A stretch of 64,000 bases of DNA from Pseudomonas neuropathica (GTDB taxonomy: Bacteria > Pseudomonadota > Gammaproteobacteria > Pseudomonadales > Pseudomonadaceae), in assembly GCF_015461835.1 (NCBI RefSeq), contig NZ_JACOPX010000001.1:454770-518769 (forward strand), written 5' to 3'. Position 1 is the first letter of the stretch; every line of letters starts with the position of its first letter. The notes below the pieces were generated by a model, which was given only the letters and a program-made list of their open reading frames with translations, made no database searches and was not told the DNA's origin. Both the position numbers and the translations under genes were made by a program. Positions 1 to 6,982 of this stretch are shown here, one piece after another.

Positions 1-510
1 TGGGCGGATGCGCTGATCCTGCAGTTTCCGCTGTGGTGGTTCACCATGCCCGCCATTCTCAAAGGCTGGGTCGATCGGGTATACGCCTACGGTTTTGCCT
101 ATGGCGTCGGTGAACACTCCGACAGTCGTTGGGGCGAGCGTTATGGCGAAGGGAAGATGAAAGGTAAACGGGCGATGTTGATGGTCACCACTGGTGGCTG
201 GGAATCGCACTATGCGCCGCGTGGGATTAACGGGCCGATGGATGATTTGCTGTTTCCGATTCAACACGGGATTTTGTACTACCCCGGTTTTGAAGTGGTG
301 CCACCGTTTGTGGTGTATCGGACTAGCCGGATGGATGCGGCGCGGTATGCCGAGACTTGCGATCAGCTGGGGCGGCGGCTGGATGAGTTGTGGAGTGCGC
401 GGCCGATTGGGTTTCGGCAGCAGAATGCCGGCGAATACGAAATTCCTGCTTTGACCTTGAAGAGCGATATTGCGCCGGATAGCGAAGGCTTCCACGCACA
501 CATCCGCTAG
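1..510 (+). CDS. NAD(P)H:quinone oxidoreductase family flavoprotein, 3' part
   Basis: The reading frame is open from the first base of the window, so the N-terminus lies outside; about 169 residues remain. The segment QFPLWWFTMPAILKGWVDRV is the characteristic active-site and FMN/FAD-region signature of the flavodoxin-fold NQO1/MdaB/KefF quinone reductases. MVTTGGWESHY and the GILYYPGFEVVPPFVVY segment further down are also typical. Members transfer two electrons from NAD(P)H to quinones or electrophiles in the cytoplasm. An internal ATG at 46 exists, but it lies inside the conserved motif and is not the start. The gene is followed directly by a repeat element. The substrate cannot be told from the sequence. 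Confidence 0.85.
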   Translation, partial: WADALILQFPLWWFTMPAILKGWVDRVYAYGFAYGVGEHSDSRWGERYGEGKMKGKRAMLMVTTGGWESHYAPRGINGPMDDLLFPIQHGILYYPGFEVVPPFVVYRTSRMDAARYAETCDQLGRRLDELWSARPIGFRQQNAGEYEIPALTLKSDIAPDSEGFHAHIR

Positions 511-520
511 CGCCGCATTG

Positions 521-794
521 CCCTCACCCCAGCCCTCTCCCGGAGGGAGAGGGAGCCGACCGTGTTGGATGTTCGAGCTACACCGACCTGATATCTCGAG
601 TTGAACTCAGCTTTTGAAAGCCACCGAGATCGGCTCCCTTCCCCCTCGACCACCTGGGAGAGAGGGGACTGACCGAGTTGTTTTTTCGAGCTACGCCGAC
701 CTGATATCTCGAGTTGAACTCAACTTTTGAAAGGCACCGAGATCGACTCCCTTCCCCCTCGCCCCCTTTGGGGGAGAGGGCTGGGGTGAGGGGG
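521..794. repeat. MITE-like intergenic element (family D), copy 1, with internal tandem duplication
   Basis: Begins CCCTCACCCCAGCCCTCTCC and ends with its inverted counterpart GGAGAGGGCTGGGGTGAGGG. Inside, a segment starting CGAGCTACACCGACCTGATA at 574 recurs at 687, a period of 113 bp. This copy therefore carries two cores and is longer than the 178-bp copies at 10911 and 28933. It fills the gap between the flavoprotein gene and the AbrB-family gene, and no ORF in it looks real. Confidence 0.8.
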
Positions 795-838
795 ATGGAT
801 CTAACTGACACACCGCAACACATTGGCATCAGCTCGAG

Positions 839-1861
839 TCATGTTTCCTCCCGCACTCGCCGCACCTGCACCAACAACGCCGGGGCAAAATGCAGCAACA
901 CCATCCGGCTCAAATGATGAGTCAGAATAAACACCACATTCAGTCCGCCACCAAACGCGACAATCGCAATCGTCTCAATTGCCCCCGGCATATACGCCAG
1001 CCACAGCGACAGCGGATCACTGCCCAACCAGCGCGCCGCGACTTCAGCAAATACTGCGGCAACCACAATCATCAAACCGACCGAAACCAACGCCGTGCGC
1101 CCATGACGTCCCAGCTCCGCGACGCCAAGCCCCTGAAACCTTGAGCCGATCCGCACGCCGAGAATCAGCGCTGCCAGATTCAAACTCCAGTCCGGCATGT
1201 GAAAACCGTGCAGCCATCCCGATTTCACAAACACGGCAGTGATGATGATCGCGGTGAGCATGAACGGCGCCGGTACGCCGATCACCAGCAGCAAGCGTCC
1301 GAGCAGTACGCTCAGCGCGATTACCGAAAACGCAGTCAGCGCCATGCCTGTCGTTAAAGGATCACTATCGGCAACCGCCACCGCAGCCGCCTGGCCGGGA
1401 ATCAGGAAACTCACCAGCACCGTGATGAGCAGCAAGCGCATCAAGTGCACGATGATGACCTTACTCGATGCCTTTTCTGACTCCAATAAATCGAACACCG
1501 CCGCCAGTGCACCGGGATAAACCGCTAACAGCGCATCGGTACGATTCCAGCCTGCGCCGCGCGTCAGCCACCATCCGGCGAGTCCGATTTGCACCGTCAG
1601 GCAAATCAGCAACACTCCGAGGCTCGGCAACATCGTCGAGGCCGTCTCGCTGTCCCACGCCTCGAACATCAGCCCGGTGGCGATGCCCAGCGTGACCTGG
1701 ATGTAGCCCAGTCCATAAGGTGTTGCCGGCGCGATGCCGGTTTTACTGGCGAACAATGCGGTAACGACAATCGAGCCCAACAACAAACCGTGGGGCACGC
1801 CTTCGAACTGCAACAGCGCGCCGAAACCAGCGGCAATAAACAAACAGAGAATGGATTTCAT
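839..1861 (-). CDS. AbrB-family (PF05145) integral membrane protein
   Basis: A 340-residue polytopic membrane protein of alternating hydrophobic segments. It has two similar halves, each with a conserved PGA motif: YPGALAAVFDLLE near the middle and MPGAIETIAIVAFGGG near the C-terminus. These are the hallmarks of the AbrB/'ammonia monooxygenase' membrane family, named after E. coli AbrB, which affects aidB expression. The transport or regulatory role is not established for the family and the substrate is unknown. The length matches the usual 340-350 residues. The gene stands alone, bounded by repeat family D downstream and a REP palindrome upstream at 1902-1976. Confidence 0.8.
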   Translation of the reverse strand: MKSILCLFIAAGFGALLQFEGVPHGLLLGSIVVTALFASKTGIAPATPYGLGYIQVTLGIATGLMFEAWDSETASTMLPSLGVLLICLTVQIGLAGWWLTRGAGWNRTDALLAVYPGALAAVFDLLESEKASSKVIIVHLMRLLLITVLVSFLIPGQAAAVAVADSDPLTTGMALTAFSVIALSVLLGRLLLVIGVPAPFMLTAIIITAVFVKSGWLHGFHMPDWSLNLAALILGVRIGSRFQGLGVAELGRHGRTALVSVGLMIVVAAVFAEVAARWLGSDPLSLWLAYMPGAIETIAIVAFGGGLNVVFILTHHLSRMVLLHFAPALLVQVRRVREET

Positions 1862-1901
1862 AGTCGCCTTCCTGGCTATTTACCTGACACACCACAACCC
1901 G

Positions 1902-1976
1902 TGTAGGAGCTGCCGAAGGCTGCGATCTTTTGACTTTGTTTTTTGAAAGGATCGCAGCCTTCGGCAGCTCCTACAG
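1902..1976. repeat. REP-type inverted pair (family C)
   Basis: TGTAGGAGCTGCCGAAGGCT on the left is matched by the inverted AGCCTTCGGCAGCTCCTACA on the right, with GCGATCTTTTGA-type sequence between. Long hairpin potential. Other members of the family lie at 16831, 33697 and 56780. Confidence 0.85.
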
Positions 1977-1991
1977 GGGATGTATTCGTTT

Positions 1992-2414
1992 TCAGCCGCG
2001 CAACCGTCCAATCGCCCGGCGATATTTCTCGATCCTCTCCAGATCCTCCCAACTCGGCGAAGCAATCCGCGACAGGTCGCTGTTCTCTTCCAGATCCGCC
2101 AGCTTCACTACCCGACCTATCGGATTCTGTGCGGCGCGGTCGACGAAGTCTTCATAGGATTCGCCCGATACTTTGGTCACGGATTCGATAGCGCTCAAAA
2201 CTTCCTCGCTGAAACCTTCCTTGCGCAAATCATCAAGGCTGATGCCACAATCCTCAACCACATCGTGCAGCACGGCGACGATGCGTTCTTCCAGCGTGCT
2301 CATGCGTAACATGACTTTCAGCGGGTGCAGAATGTACGGCGCACCGCCCTTGTCGACCTGCCCGGCGTGGGCCGTGGCGGCGATGGCGATAGCGCGTTCG
2401 AGTGTCTGGGTCAT
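1992..2414 (-). CDS. HD-domain hydrolase, MESH1/SpoT-like
   Basis: 140 residues. The N-terminal AHAGQVDKGGAPYILHPLKV (about 15-34), the HD pair in VLHDVVED (H50, D51) and KLAD (D107) form the metal-binding set of the RelA/SpoT hydrolase-like HD_4 domain. Stand-alone enzymes of this size (MESH1 type) hydrolyse ppGpp or related 3'-phosphorylated nucleotides such as NADPH; which one applies here is not visible. The start is supported by GGAG about 6 nt upstream. The gene lies 15 bp downstream of the preceding minus-strand gene, so the two are probably co-transcribed. Confidence 0.75.
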   Translation of the reverse strand: MTQTLERAIAIAATAHAGQVDKGGAPYILHPLKVMLRMSTLEERIVAVLHDVVEDCGISLDDLRKEGFSEEVLSAIESVTKVSGESYEDFVDRAAQNPIGRVVKLADLEENSDLSRIASPSWEDLERIEKYRRAIGRLRG

Positions 2415-2429
2415 GAGAGTCTCCGAGGG

Positions 2430-2819
2430 TTAGACGCCGTAACGGCCGCCGACATGGATGTTGCGTTTGAGCCAGTTGCCGATTGCTTTCAGGCGACTGA
2501 CTGGCTTCGCTGGCCCGGAATGACGCTGAAGGATCAGCGACACCAAAGTAGTTTGATCGGCTTTTGGATTGGCATCGATCAACTCGGCAACCCAAGCGCA
2601 ATCAGCCTTCTGCAGATGCTCACGCCACTCACCGGGCCAGGCGTCCAGCTCATCCAGCGCCAACCACCGCGCACCGCCATGCTCCATATGTCCGCCGGAC
2701 ATCGACTGTTCGAAACAGAAAGGCGTGTCTGGCTTGGCAGGGTCAATGTGAAACAGATAGATGTCGTGGAATGGATGCTGCGAGGGGGGCGCGTTATTGC
2801 GGCTGCCGATTTCAATCAT
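2430..2819 (-). CDS. Hypothetical protein, resembles the second half of a Nudix fold
   Basis: About 129 residues from the ATG at 2819 (MIEIGSRNN). The frame is open further upstream to 3044, but that stretch is not protein-like and overlaps the divergent gene start, so the short start is preferred. An AAGGA lies about 12-14 nt upstream. HDIYLFHIDP followed by ARWLALDELDAWPGEWREHL looks like late strands and a helix of Nudix hydrolases. However, no Nudix box (Gx5Ex7REUxEExGU) exists in this or a neighbouring frame. It may be a diverged or truncated Nudix protein or an unrelated conserved small protein. Function unknown; probably an operon with the HD hydrolase downstream. Confidence 0.55.
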   Translation of the reverse strand: MIEIGSRNNAPPSQHPFHDIYLFHIDPAKPDTPFCFEQSMSGGHMEHGGARWLALDELDAWPGEWREHLQKADCAWVAELIDANPKADQTTLVSLILQRHSGPAKPVSRLKAIGNWLKRNIHVGGRYGV

Positions 2820-2985
2820 GGGCAATGTTCCAATCCTTGGGCGCTGAATGTTTCCGATTGTTTCGCAGTGTACGCCACGGGAGCAAATCAAAAACCCGAT
2901 GGAACCTCCCTCCTCCGCATAATCTCGAAACTGTATCAGCGCCAAATCATCGATCAGACCCGGCGCCTTTGAAGAGGAAACCCCG

Positions 2986-3417
2986 ATGAACATTCGATTC
3001 CTGCTTCTGATCGCCAGCTTCGCCGTCATCCCCACCTGCGTCATGGCCGAAGGCTGCGACGTCCAGACCCAATCCTCCAGCGCCTCGGTGCCTGCGGTGG
3101 AAACCCACAGTTGCTATGAATACGAAGGCATGCCGGTCAACTCAATCGACTGGTCGTGCAGCAACGAAAGCAAAGACATGCTCAGCAGCACTAAAACCAA
3201 GGTCGAACACTGTGCCGATCACTACCAGGCAACGTGTGCCGCCACGATTACCCAGGAATCCCTGGCCAACCCGCATTCCACCAGCAAGGACAAAAACGCC
3301 AAAGCCCTGAACATCCCCGACAACGCGCAAGTGACCACCTATTACTACGACGTAGAGCATTTGGCGCAGGCGCGGATTGATTGTGAGAATGGTGGCGGGC
3401 ATTGGAAAACGAAGTAA
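2986..3417 (+). CDS. Small exported cysteine-containing protein, unknown function
   Basis: 143 residues beginning with a clear Sec signal peptide (MNIRFLLLIASFAVIPTCVMA, cleavage probably before EGCD). The mature part contains about six cysteines (CDVQ, SCYEY, WSCSN, HCADH, TCAAT, DCENG), suggesting disulfides and a periplasmic location. A strong ribosome site (GAAGAGGAA) lies about 5 nt before the ATG. I do not recognise the family. It is divergent from the gene at 2819 and followed by its own terminator at 3450-3480. Confidence 0.75.
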   Translation: MNIRFLLLIASFAVIPTCVMAEGCDVQTQSSSASVPAVETHSCYEYEGMPVNSIDWSCSNESKDMLSSTKTKVEHCADHYQATCAATITQESLANPHSTSKDKNAKALNIPDNAQVTTYYYDVEHLAQARIDCENGGGHWKTK

Positions 3418-3449
3418 ACGACTGATTTCCATGCCAGCGACAGGCAAAG

Positions 3450-3480
3450 AAAAGCCCGGCTCAAAAGGACCGGGCTTTTT
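3450..3480 (+). terminator. Rho-independent terminator
   Basis: AAAGCCCGG-TCAAAAGGA-CCGGGCTTT hairpin followed by a T-run. It sits between the converging genes at 2986 (+) and 3496 (-); the A-run on the other side would let it serve both. Confidence 0.85.
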
Positions 3481-3495
3481 AGTGCGCAATATCCG

Positions 3496-3780
3496 TTAAC
3501 CACCGCCGTTACCACCACTGCTGCTACCTGACGGTTGACCCGCAGGGCTGGGCTTGGAGGCAGAAGGCACCGGCCCATTGTCGGTCTTGCCACCATCACC
3601 ACCCTTGGGCAGCGAATTGGCGTCCGGGTCGGCATTGGTGGCTGGAGACGCCGGTTCACGCGTCTGGCTGTTGCCGTCGTTAGCCGTTGGGGTCGGCGTT
3701 TCGCCAGCCGCGATCGCGTACAGCGAACTGCCGGACAGCAATGCCGCGAGGGTAAACGCCGCGATTTTATGGTTCAGCAT
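3496..3780 (-). CDS. Small exported low-complexity Gly/Ser/Pro-rich protein
   Basis: 94 residues from the ATG at 3780, which has AAGGAAG about 8 nt upstream. The frame extends to 4065, but through REP sequence, so the longer start is rejected. A signal peptide (MLNHKIAAFTLAALLSGSSLYAIAA) precedes a tail of Pro, Ser, Asn, Asp and Gly that ends in Ser/Gly repeats (SGSSSGGNGGG). Such proteins are common in Pseudomonas and uncharacterised; it is probably periplasmic and disordered. It converges on the gene at 2986 with a shared terminator between them. Confidence 0.7.
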   Translation of the reverse strand: MLNHKIAAFTLAALLSGSSLYAIAAGETPTPTANDGNSQTREPASPATNADPDANSLPKGGDGGKTDNGPVPSASKPSPAGQPSGSSSGGNGGG

Positions 3781-3915
3781 GGTGGCTCTTCCTTTGCTGG
3801 GTGAGTTACAGCATTGGAAGAAGGTGTGAGGCGAAGGTGCGGTGTGTCGGACGAATGGTTGTCGCCCAAAAGGCTCGCGCCATTTCGATGTCTGAAAACT
3901 TCGTAGGAAAACACC

Positions 3916-4050
3916 CCGTGTGGCGAGAGAGCTTGCTCCCGCTGGGCTGCGAAGCTGCGCCAAAACCGGATAGTCCGTTTCTCCCAGACAGACCGCACGC
4001 CCCGGATTACGACGACTGCGTTGCCGAGCGGGAGCAAGCGCGCTTGTCAC
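3916..4050. repeat. REP-type inverted repeat (GCTTGCTCCCGCT family)
   Basis: GCTTGCTCCCGCT near 3931 is matched by AGCGGGAGCAAGC near 4027, a perfect 13-bp inverted pair flanking about 85 bp. It occupies much of the 580-bp gap between 3780 and 4361. The rest of that gap holds the structured leader at 4225-4303 and no convincing ORF. Confidence 0.7.
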
Positions 4051-4224
4051 GGGTACGGGTTTCACGTCCTACAGGTCGGTTGTGGCGGCTGAAATTGCTG
4101 CCTAGAGTGGGGTCGTCGCTGAGCAAATTCAGCACCAGGGTTTCGCAGCCCTGACGATACGTGTAGTAACCTAGCGCCCCCTAAAAACGGTGGCGGTCGC
4201 ACTAGCGCCCGAAATCCGTTCAAT

Positions 4225-4303
4225 GGTGGCTGTGTGTGGGAGACCTTCGGGTCTGCCGGGTTCCTCGTATCCTCGGTCTGCGAACCCGCACACAGCTACC
4301 ACC
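4225..4303 (+). ncRNA. Structured leader resembling C4 antisense RNA
   Basis: A long outer stem pairs GGTGGCTGTGTGTGGG (4225-4240) with CCCGCACACAGCTACCACC (4285-4303). Inside are a tetraloop hairpin AGACC-TTCG-GGTCT (4241-4254) and a second arm GGGTT/AACCC (4258-4262 with 4283-4287). The segment between those arms contains TTCCTCGTATC (4261-4271). This is the exact reverse complement of GATACGAGGAA (4341-4351), the ribosome-binding region of the gene at 4361. A second short match, CTGCGA (4278-4283) with TCGCAG (4311-4316), lies nearby. The layout recalls phage C4 antisense RNA, which blocks translation of a downstream gene. The structure and complementarity are seen; the function is inferred. 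Confidence 0.6.
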
Positions 4304-4360
4304 CTTCGACTCGCAGCGAATGGCAGTAGCTTCTCTCATAGATACGAGGAAGTTTTACTC

Positions 4361-4642
4361 ATGCCTACAGACGAACCGCTCCACCACTACGCAAAAATGT
4401 CACACCCCGCCACCGACCACCCCGTCCTCCTCATCGACGCCAACGCTCCACTGCGCGACCTACACGCCTGCGCCGCCGAACGCCTCAACGCCGTTCTCAA
4501 ATACCTCGACCTAATCGCCTGCACCCGCCTCCCCGACCATGCAGAACACGACATCGACACCGTAACCAATATCGCAAGGATCCTGGTGCAGGACGTCAAT
4601 GATGTGTTCCGAGTGATTGAGCAGCGGGGGTTTGGTACCTGA
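4361..4642 (+). CDS. Small helical protein, DUF3077/DUF6124-like
   Basis: 93 residues from the ATG at 4361, preceded by GAGGAAG at about 9 nt spacing. The product (MPTDEPLHHYAK...) looks all-helical, with the pattern LHACAAERLNAVLKYLDLIA followed by ARILVQDVNDVFRVIEQRG. This resembles short uncharacterised Pseudomonas proteins annotated as DUF3077/DUF6124; assignment is tentative. It has its own structured leader with an anti-Shine-Dalgarno segment and its own terminator (4670-4695), so it is a self-contained, probably translationally controlled unit. Longer starts upstream run through the leader structure and are rejected. Confidence 0.65.
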   Translation: MPTDEPLHHYAKMSHPATDHPVLLIDANAPLRDLHACAAERLNAVLKYLDLIACTRLPDHAEHDIDTVTNIARILVQDVNDVFRVIEQRGFGT

Positions 4643-4669
4643 GGGCGTGGTTCTTTTTTCAAGCTGATT

Positions 4670-4695
4670 AATCCCGCATTGATGCGGGATTTTTA
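4670..4695 (+). terminator. Rho-independent terminator
   Basis: AATCCCGCAT-TG-ATGCGGGATT hairpin followed directly by T's, 27 bp after the stop at 4642. It marks the left boundary of the AT-rich segment. Confidence 0.85.
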
Positions 4696-4858
4696 CTATT
4701 TATTCAAACATACCCCTCTGTGTCTCTTCTGACTTTCTCAAACGGCAAAAGCTCTACCGCTTGTCGAACAAAAAATCACAGTATTGTTTAATAATGCCAA
4801 GCAGCTCTATTTGAAAGAAAAAACAGCACCCACACTTCAATTTCAAACCGAATCAGAG

Positions 4859-5524
4859 CTATTTCAATTTTAGAATACCATTTTGATTACTGGCGTTATT
4901 TTTCAGCAGCAAAAAAGCCTCAATTTCAGCCGAAGAAACCCCGACACTTTGAAGTTCCTTCTTCTGATCAAGGCCAACCTCACTCGTGTCAGCGATGATA
5001 TGCTTACAATTACTAGATATCTGAAGCGCCAAAGCTACGGCATTCAGCAAGCCCAGCGAATACTTGTATTTATCTTCCAGAGATGAACTTTTCTGAAGAA
5101 CCTCCACCACCGAGTTAACTTCAGCTACATCCTCTAAAGTCGACTGAATCAAGTAACGTTGGTTTTTACTAAACTTATGCGCCACATCTTTAAAGTACTC
5201 ACTCAAACACAACGCACTTAAACCCATTGGTAAATCATGCCCTTTAGGCAATGAATTCACGGATATGCACATCATAATTTTAAAAATTTCTTTTGTAAGA
5301 TGATCCACTGACGACTTAACCCTATGAACATCTTCACTGCAACACATTAACTGGTTTTTTAGCACCTTTCGCTCTTTCGAGAATGCAACTGCATTAGTCA
5401 ATAGAAAACCTAGTACAGCACCGCCAATAGTACCAATGACCGGAATAAATTTTTCAACCAATGACTTATTAGAAACGGCAGCCTGCACATACATCAGGCA
5501 CTGATTAAAACCTTCTACGTCCAT
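4859..5524 (-). CDS. Unknown protein with one N-terminal membrane segment, in AT-rich DNA
   Basis: 221 residues; AGGTGG lies about 5 nt before the ATG at 5524. Residues about 26-48 (FIPVIGTIGGAVLGFLLTNA) form one glycine-rich transmembrane helix. The remainder is predicted mostly helical with heptad-like stretches, for example around HRVKSSVDHLTKEIFK, and should be cytoplasmic. I do not recognise the family. The gene is much richer in A/T and in rare Pseudomonas codons than the window average, which points to horizontal acquisition. A terminator at 5622-5656 separates it from the next AT-rich gene, so the two are probably separate transcripts. Confidence 0.7.
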   Translation of the reverse strand: MDVEGFNQCLMYVQAAVSNKSLVEKFIPVIGTIGGAVLGFLLTNAVAFSKERKVLKNQLMCCSEDVHRVKSSVDHLTKEIFKIMMCISVNSLPKGHDLPMGLSALCLSEYFKDVAHKFSKNQRYLIQSTLEDVAEVNSVVEVLQKSSSLEDKYKYSLGLLNAVALALQISSNCKHIIADTSEVGLDQKKELQSVGVSSAEIEAFLLLKNNASNQNGILKLK

Positions 5525-5621
5525 GTCACCACCTATATTTTTCTAAAATTTTAATAACTTGCATTCAAACTCAGCAAATTCTTGCCGTCTACCTGCGCAG
5601 CTCAGGGATTGTACATACTTA

Positions 5622-5656
5622 CAAAAAACCGACAGGCTCAAACAGCAGCCTGCCGG
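5622..5656 (-). terminator. Rho-independent terminator of the MazG-like gene
   Basis: On the minus strand, CCGGCAGGCT-GCTGTTTG-AGCCTGTCGG is followed by TTTTTTG. It lies about 85 bp downstream of the stop of the gene at 5740-6744. Confidence 0.8.
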
Positions 5657-5739
5657 CACGATACAAAGCACTACTTAATGAGCTTCATCAACAGAAACCA
5701 ACCAACCTACAGCAGCTAGTCACCACAATAGGCCAAGAT

Positions 5740-6744
5740 CTACCTCCAAAAATATTTTTTAGTATCTATGGAAGAGTAAACATCCCGAATCGCAGTCATT
5801 ATTTCCTCCGAGCCCTCATTCATATTTGATGCGAGCTCATCTTCTAGATCCTTCAGAACTTGCTTGGTACTATTGATGACTTGTTTTGCATCCACGGTGG
5901 AAGCCGTAGATATGGCACTATCAAAAGAAGATAAAACTTCTTGAATTTCTTTTTTGTAAGCTGAATCAAGACCAAGTAACTCGGCCACTCTTTCTTTCAC
6001 TTCCTTCAAACTCTCGGCATCAGAGAGCATCTGAGCTCTATCAGAATATTTGTCGCATGCACAAGGAGAGGATTTGCATATAGGACAATTATCTACATAA
6101 TAATCCTTAACTGCATGAGATAGCGACAAAGGATATTGATGTATAGCCCACGCGGACAGCATCCATGCAGTGACGTCGGCTAACTCTTCTTCCAGATTAA
6201 CCTTTTTCCCATTCTTCTTATAGGACGAATAAGCTTCATGAACCTCTCCTAGCTCTTCGAAAACTCTAGAAAAATGATAAAAACTGCCGAAGGCTTTCCA
6301 AATAGATTTATTAGCAGGATAGATCAACGAGACTCTAGAAATCGCTTGATCCAGTGTAATTTGAGGATATCTATTTATATCCATGTAGTACTTATCATTA
6401 AGTTCTACGCGAACATCATCGATTGGAATGTGTTTTACAGGAGCTCTATGAGTTTCCGCACACTGGCACGGAGACACTATACAATAAGGGCACACATTGG
6501 GAAATTTTTTCCTATATGCATGCTCCAGATTTATATCAAGCTTATTAGCAGCCGCAAAAAGCCATGAAAATGACTTTATAAAAAATGACTTCGAGTCCCC
6601 TCCACGCAAGATCGCTCTTGATAGGTAAGACGTATTCCTGCATAAATATGAATATATCTCCTCAAACTCTTTTTCTGAGTTTTTCACGCCGTACAGATCT
6701 GAAATCATTGTAGAAAATGAGGAAAAATTTAGATCCTGACTCAT
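5740..6744 (-). CDS. MazG-like protein with duplicated Cys-cluster modules
   Basis: 334 residues, not recognised as a named protein. Residues 163-190 read EELGE, a spacer, then EEELAD: the EExxE...ExxD metal-binding pattern of all-alpha NTP pyrophosphohydrolases (MazG/dUTPase-like). It is followed by CPICKSSPCAC (220-230). An earlier copy of the layout spans about 24-95: KEFEEIYSYL, a helix SFFIKSFSWLFAAANKL lacking the ExxD acids, then CPYCIVSPCQC (85-95). The protein is therefore an internal duplication of helical domain plus CxxC-x4-CxC, probably zinc-binding, with the first copy degenerate. Residues about 231-334 are helical. AAGGA precedes the ATG by about 10 nt. The AT-rich setting suggests transfer, and a nucleotide-level defence role is only a guess. 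Confidence 0.65.
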   Translation of the reverse strand: MSQDLNFSSFSTMISDLYGVKNSEKEFEEIYSYLCRNTSYLSRAILRGGDSKSFFIKSFSWLFAAANKLDINLEHAYRKKFPNVCPYCIVSPCQCAETHRAPVKHIPIDDVRVELNDKYYMDINRYPQITLDQAISRVSLIYPANKSIWKAFGSFYHFSRVFEELGEVHEAYSSYKKNGKKVNLEEELADVTAWMLSAWAIHQYPLSLSHAVKDYYVDNCPICKSSPCACDKYSDRAQMLSDAESLKEVKERVAELLGLDSAYKKEIQEVLSSFDSAISTASTVDAKQVINSTKQVLKDLEDELASNMNEGSEEIMTAIRDVYSSIDTKKYFWR

Positions 6745-6764
6745 TACTTATATATCCTTATAAA

Positions 6765-6792
6765 ATTATACAACCTTTAAATCTTATCAATA
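6765..6792 (-). promoter_or_regulatory. Possible promoter of the MazG-like gene
   Basis: On the minus strand a perfect TATAAT (6770-6765) lies 20 bp before the start codon. It is preceded by TATTGA with 16-bp spacing, a weak -35. The surrounding DNA is very AT-rich, so chance occurrence is possible. Confidence 0.35.
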
Positions 6793-6982
6793 TTAGAGCT
6801 GCAGAAAAACCGTGAGATGAAACATCTCAATTAAAGCGGACAACCTCCATTTGACCAATCCTTCTATTTTTTGATTATTCATCCAACATTATAAAAAATA
6901 CAACCTTGCATTTTTGAATGCCCTACGCATTTACGAGTTTTTTTGGCGAAGAGATTTTATCAGCTTCTATTGGAGTTCACTC

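Noticed and set aside
3801..4154. 117-aa plus-strand ORF between 3780 and 4361
   Set aside because: It runs through the REP inverted repeat, has no ribosome site and no protein-like pattern; the start region overlaps the promoter side of the gene at 3780.
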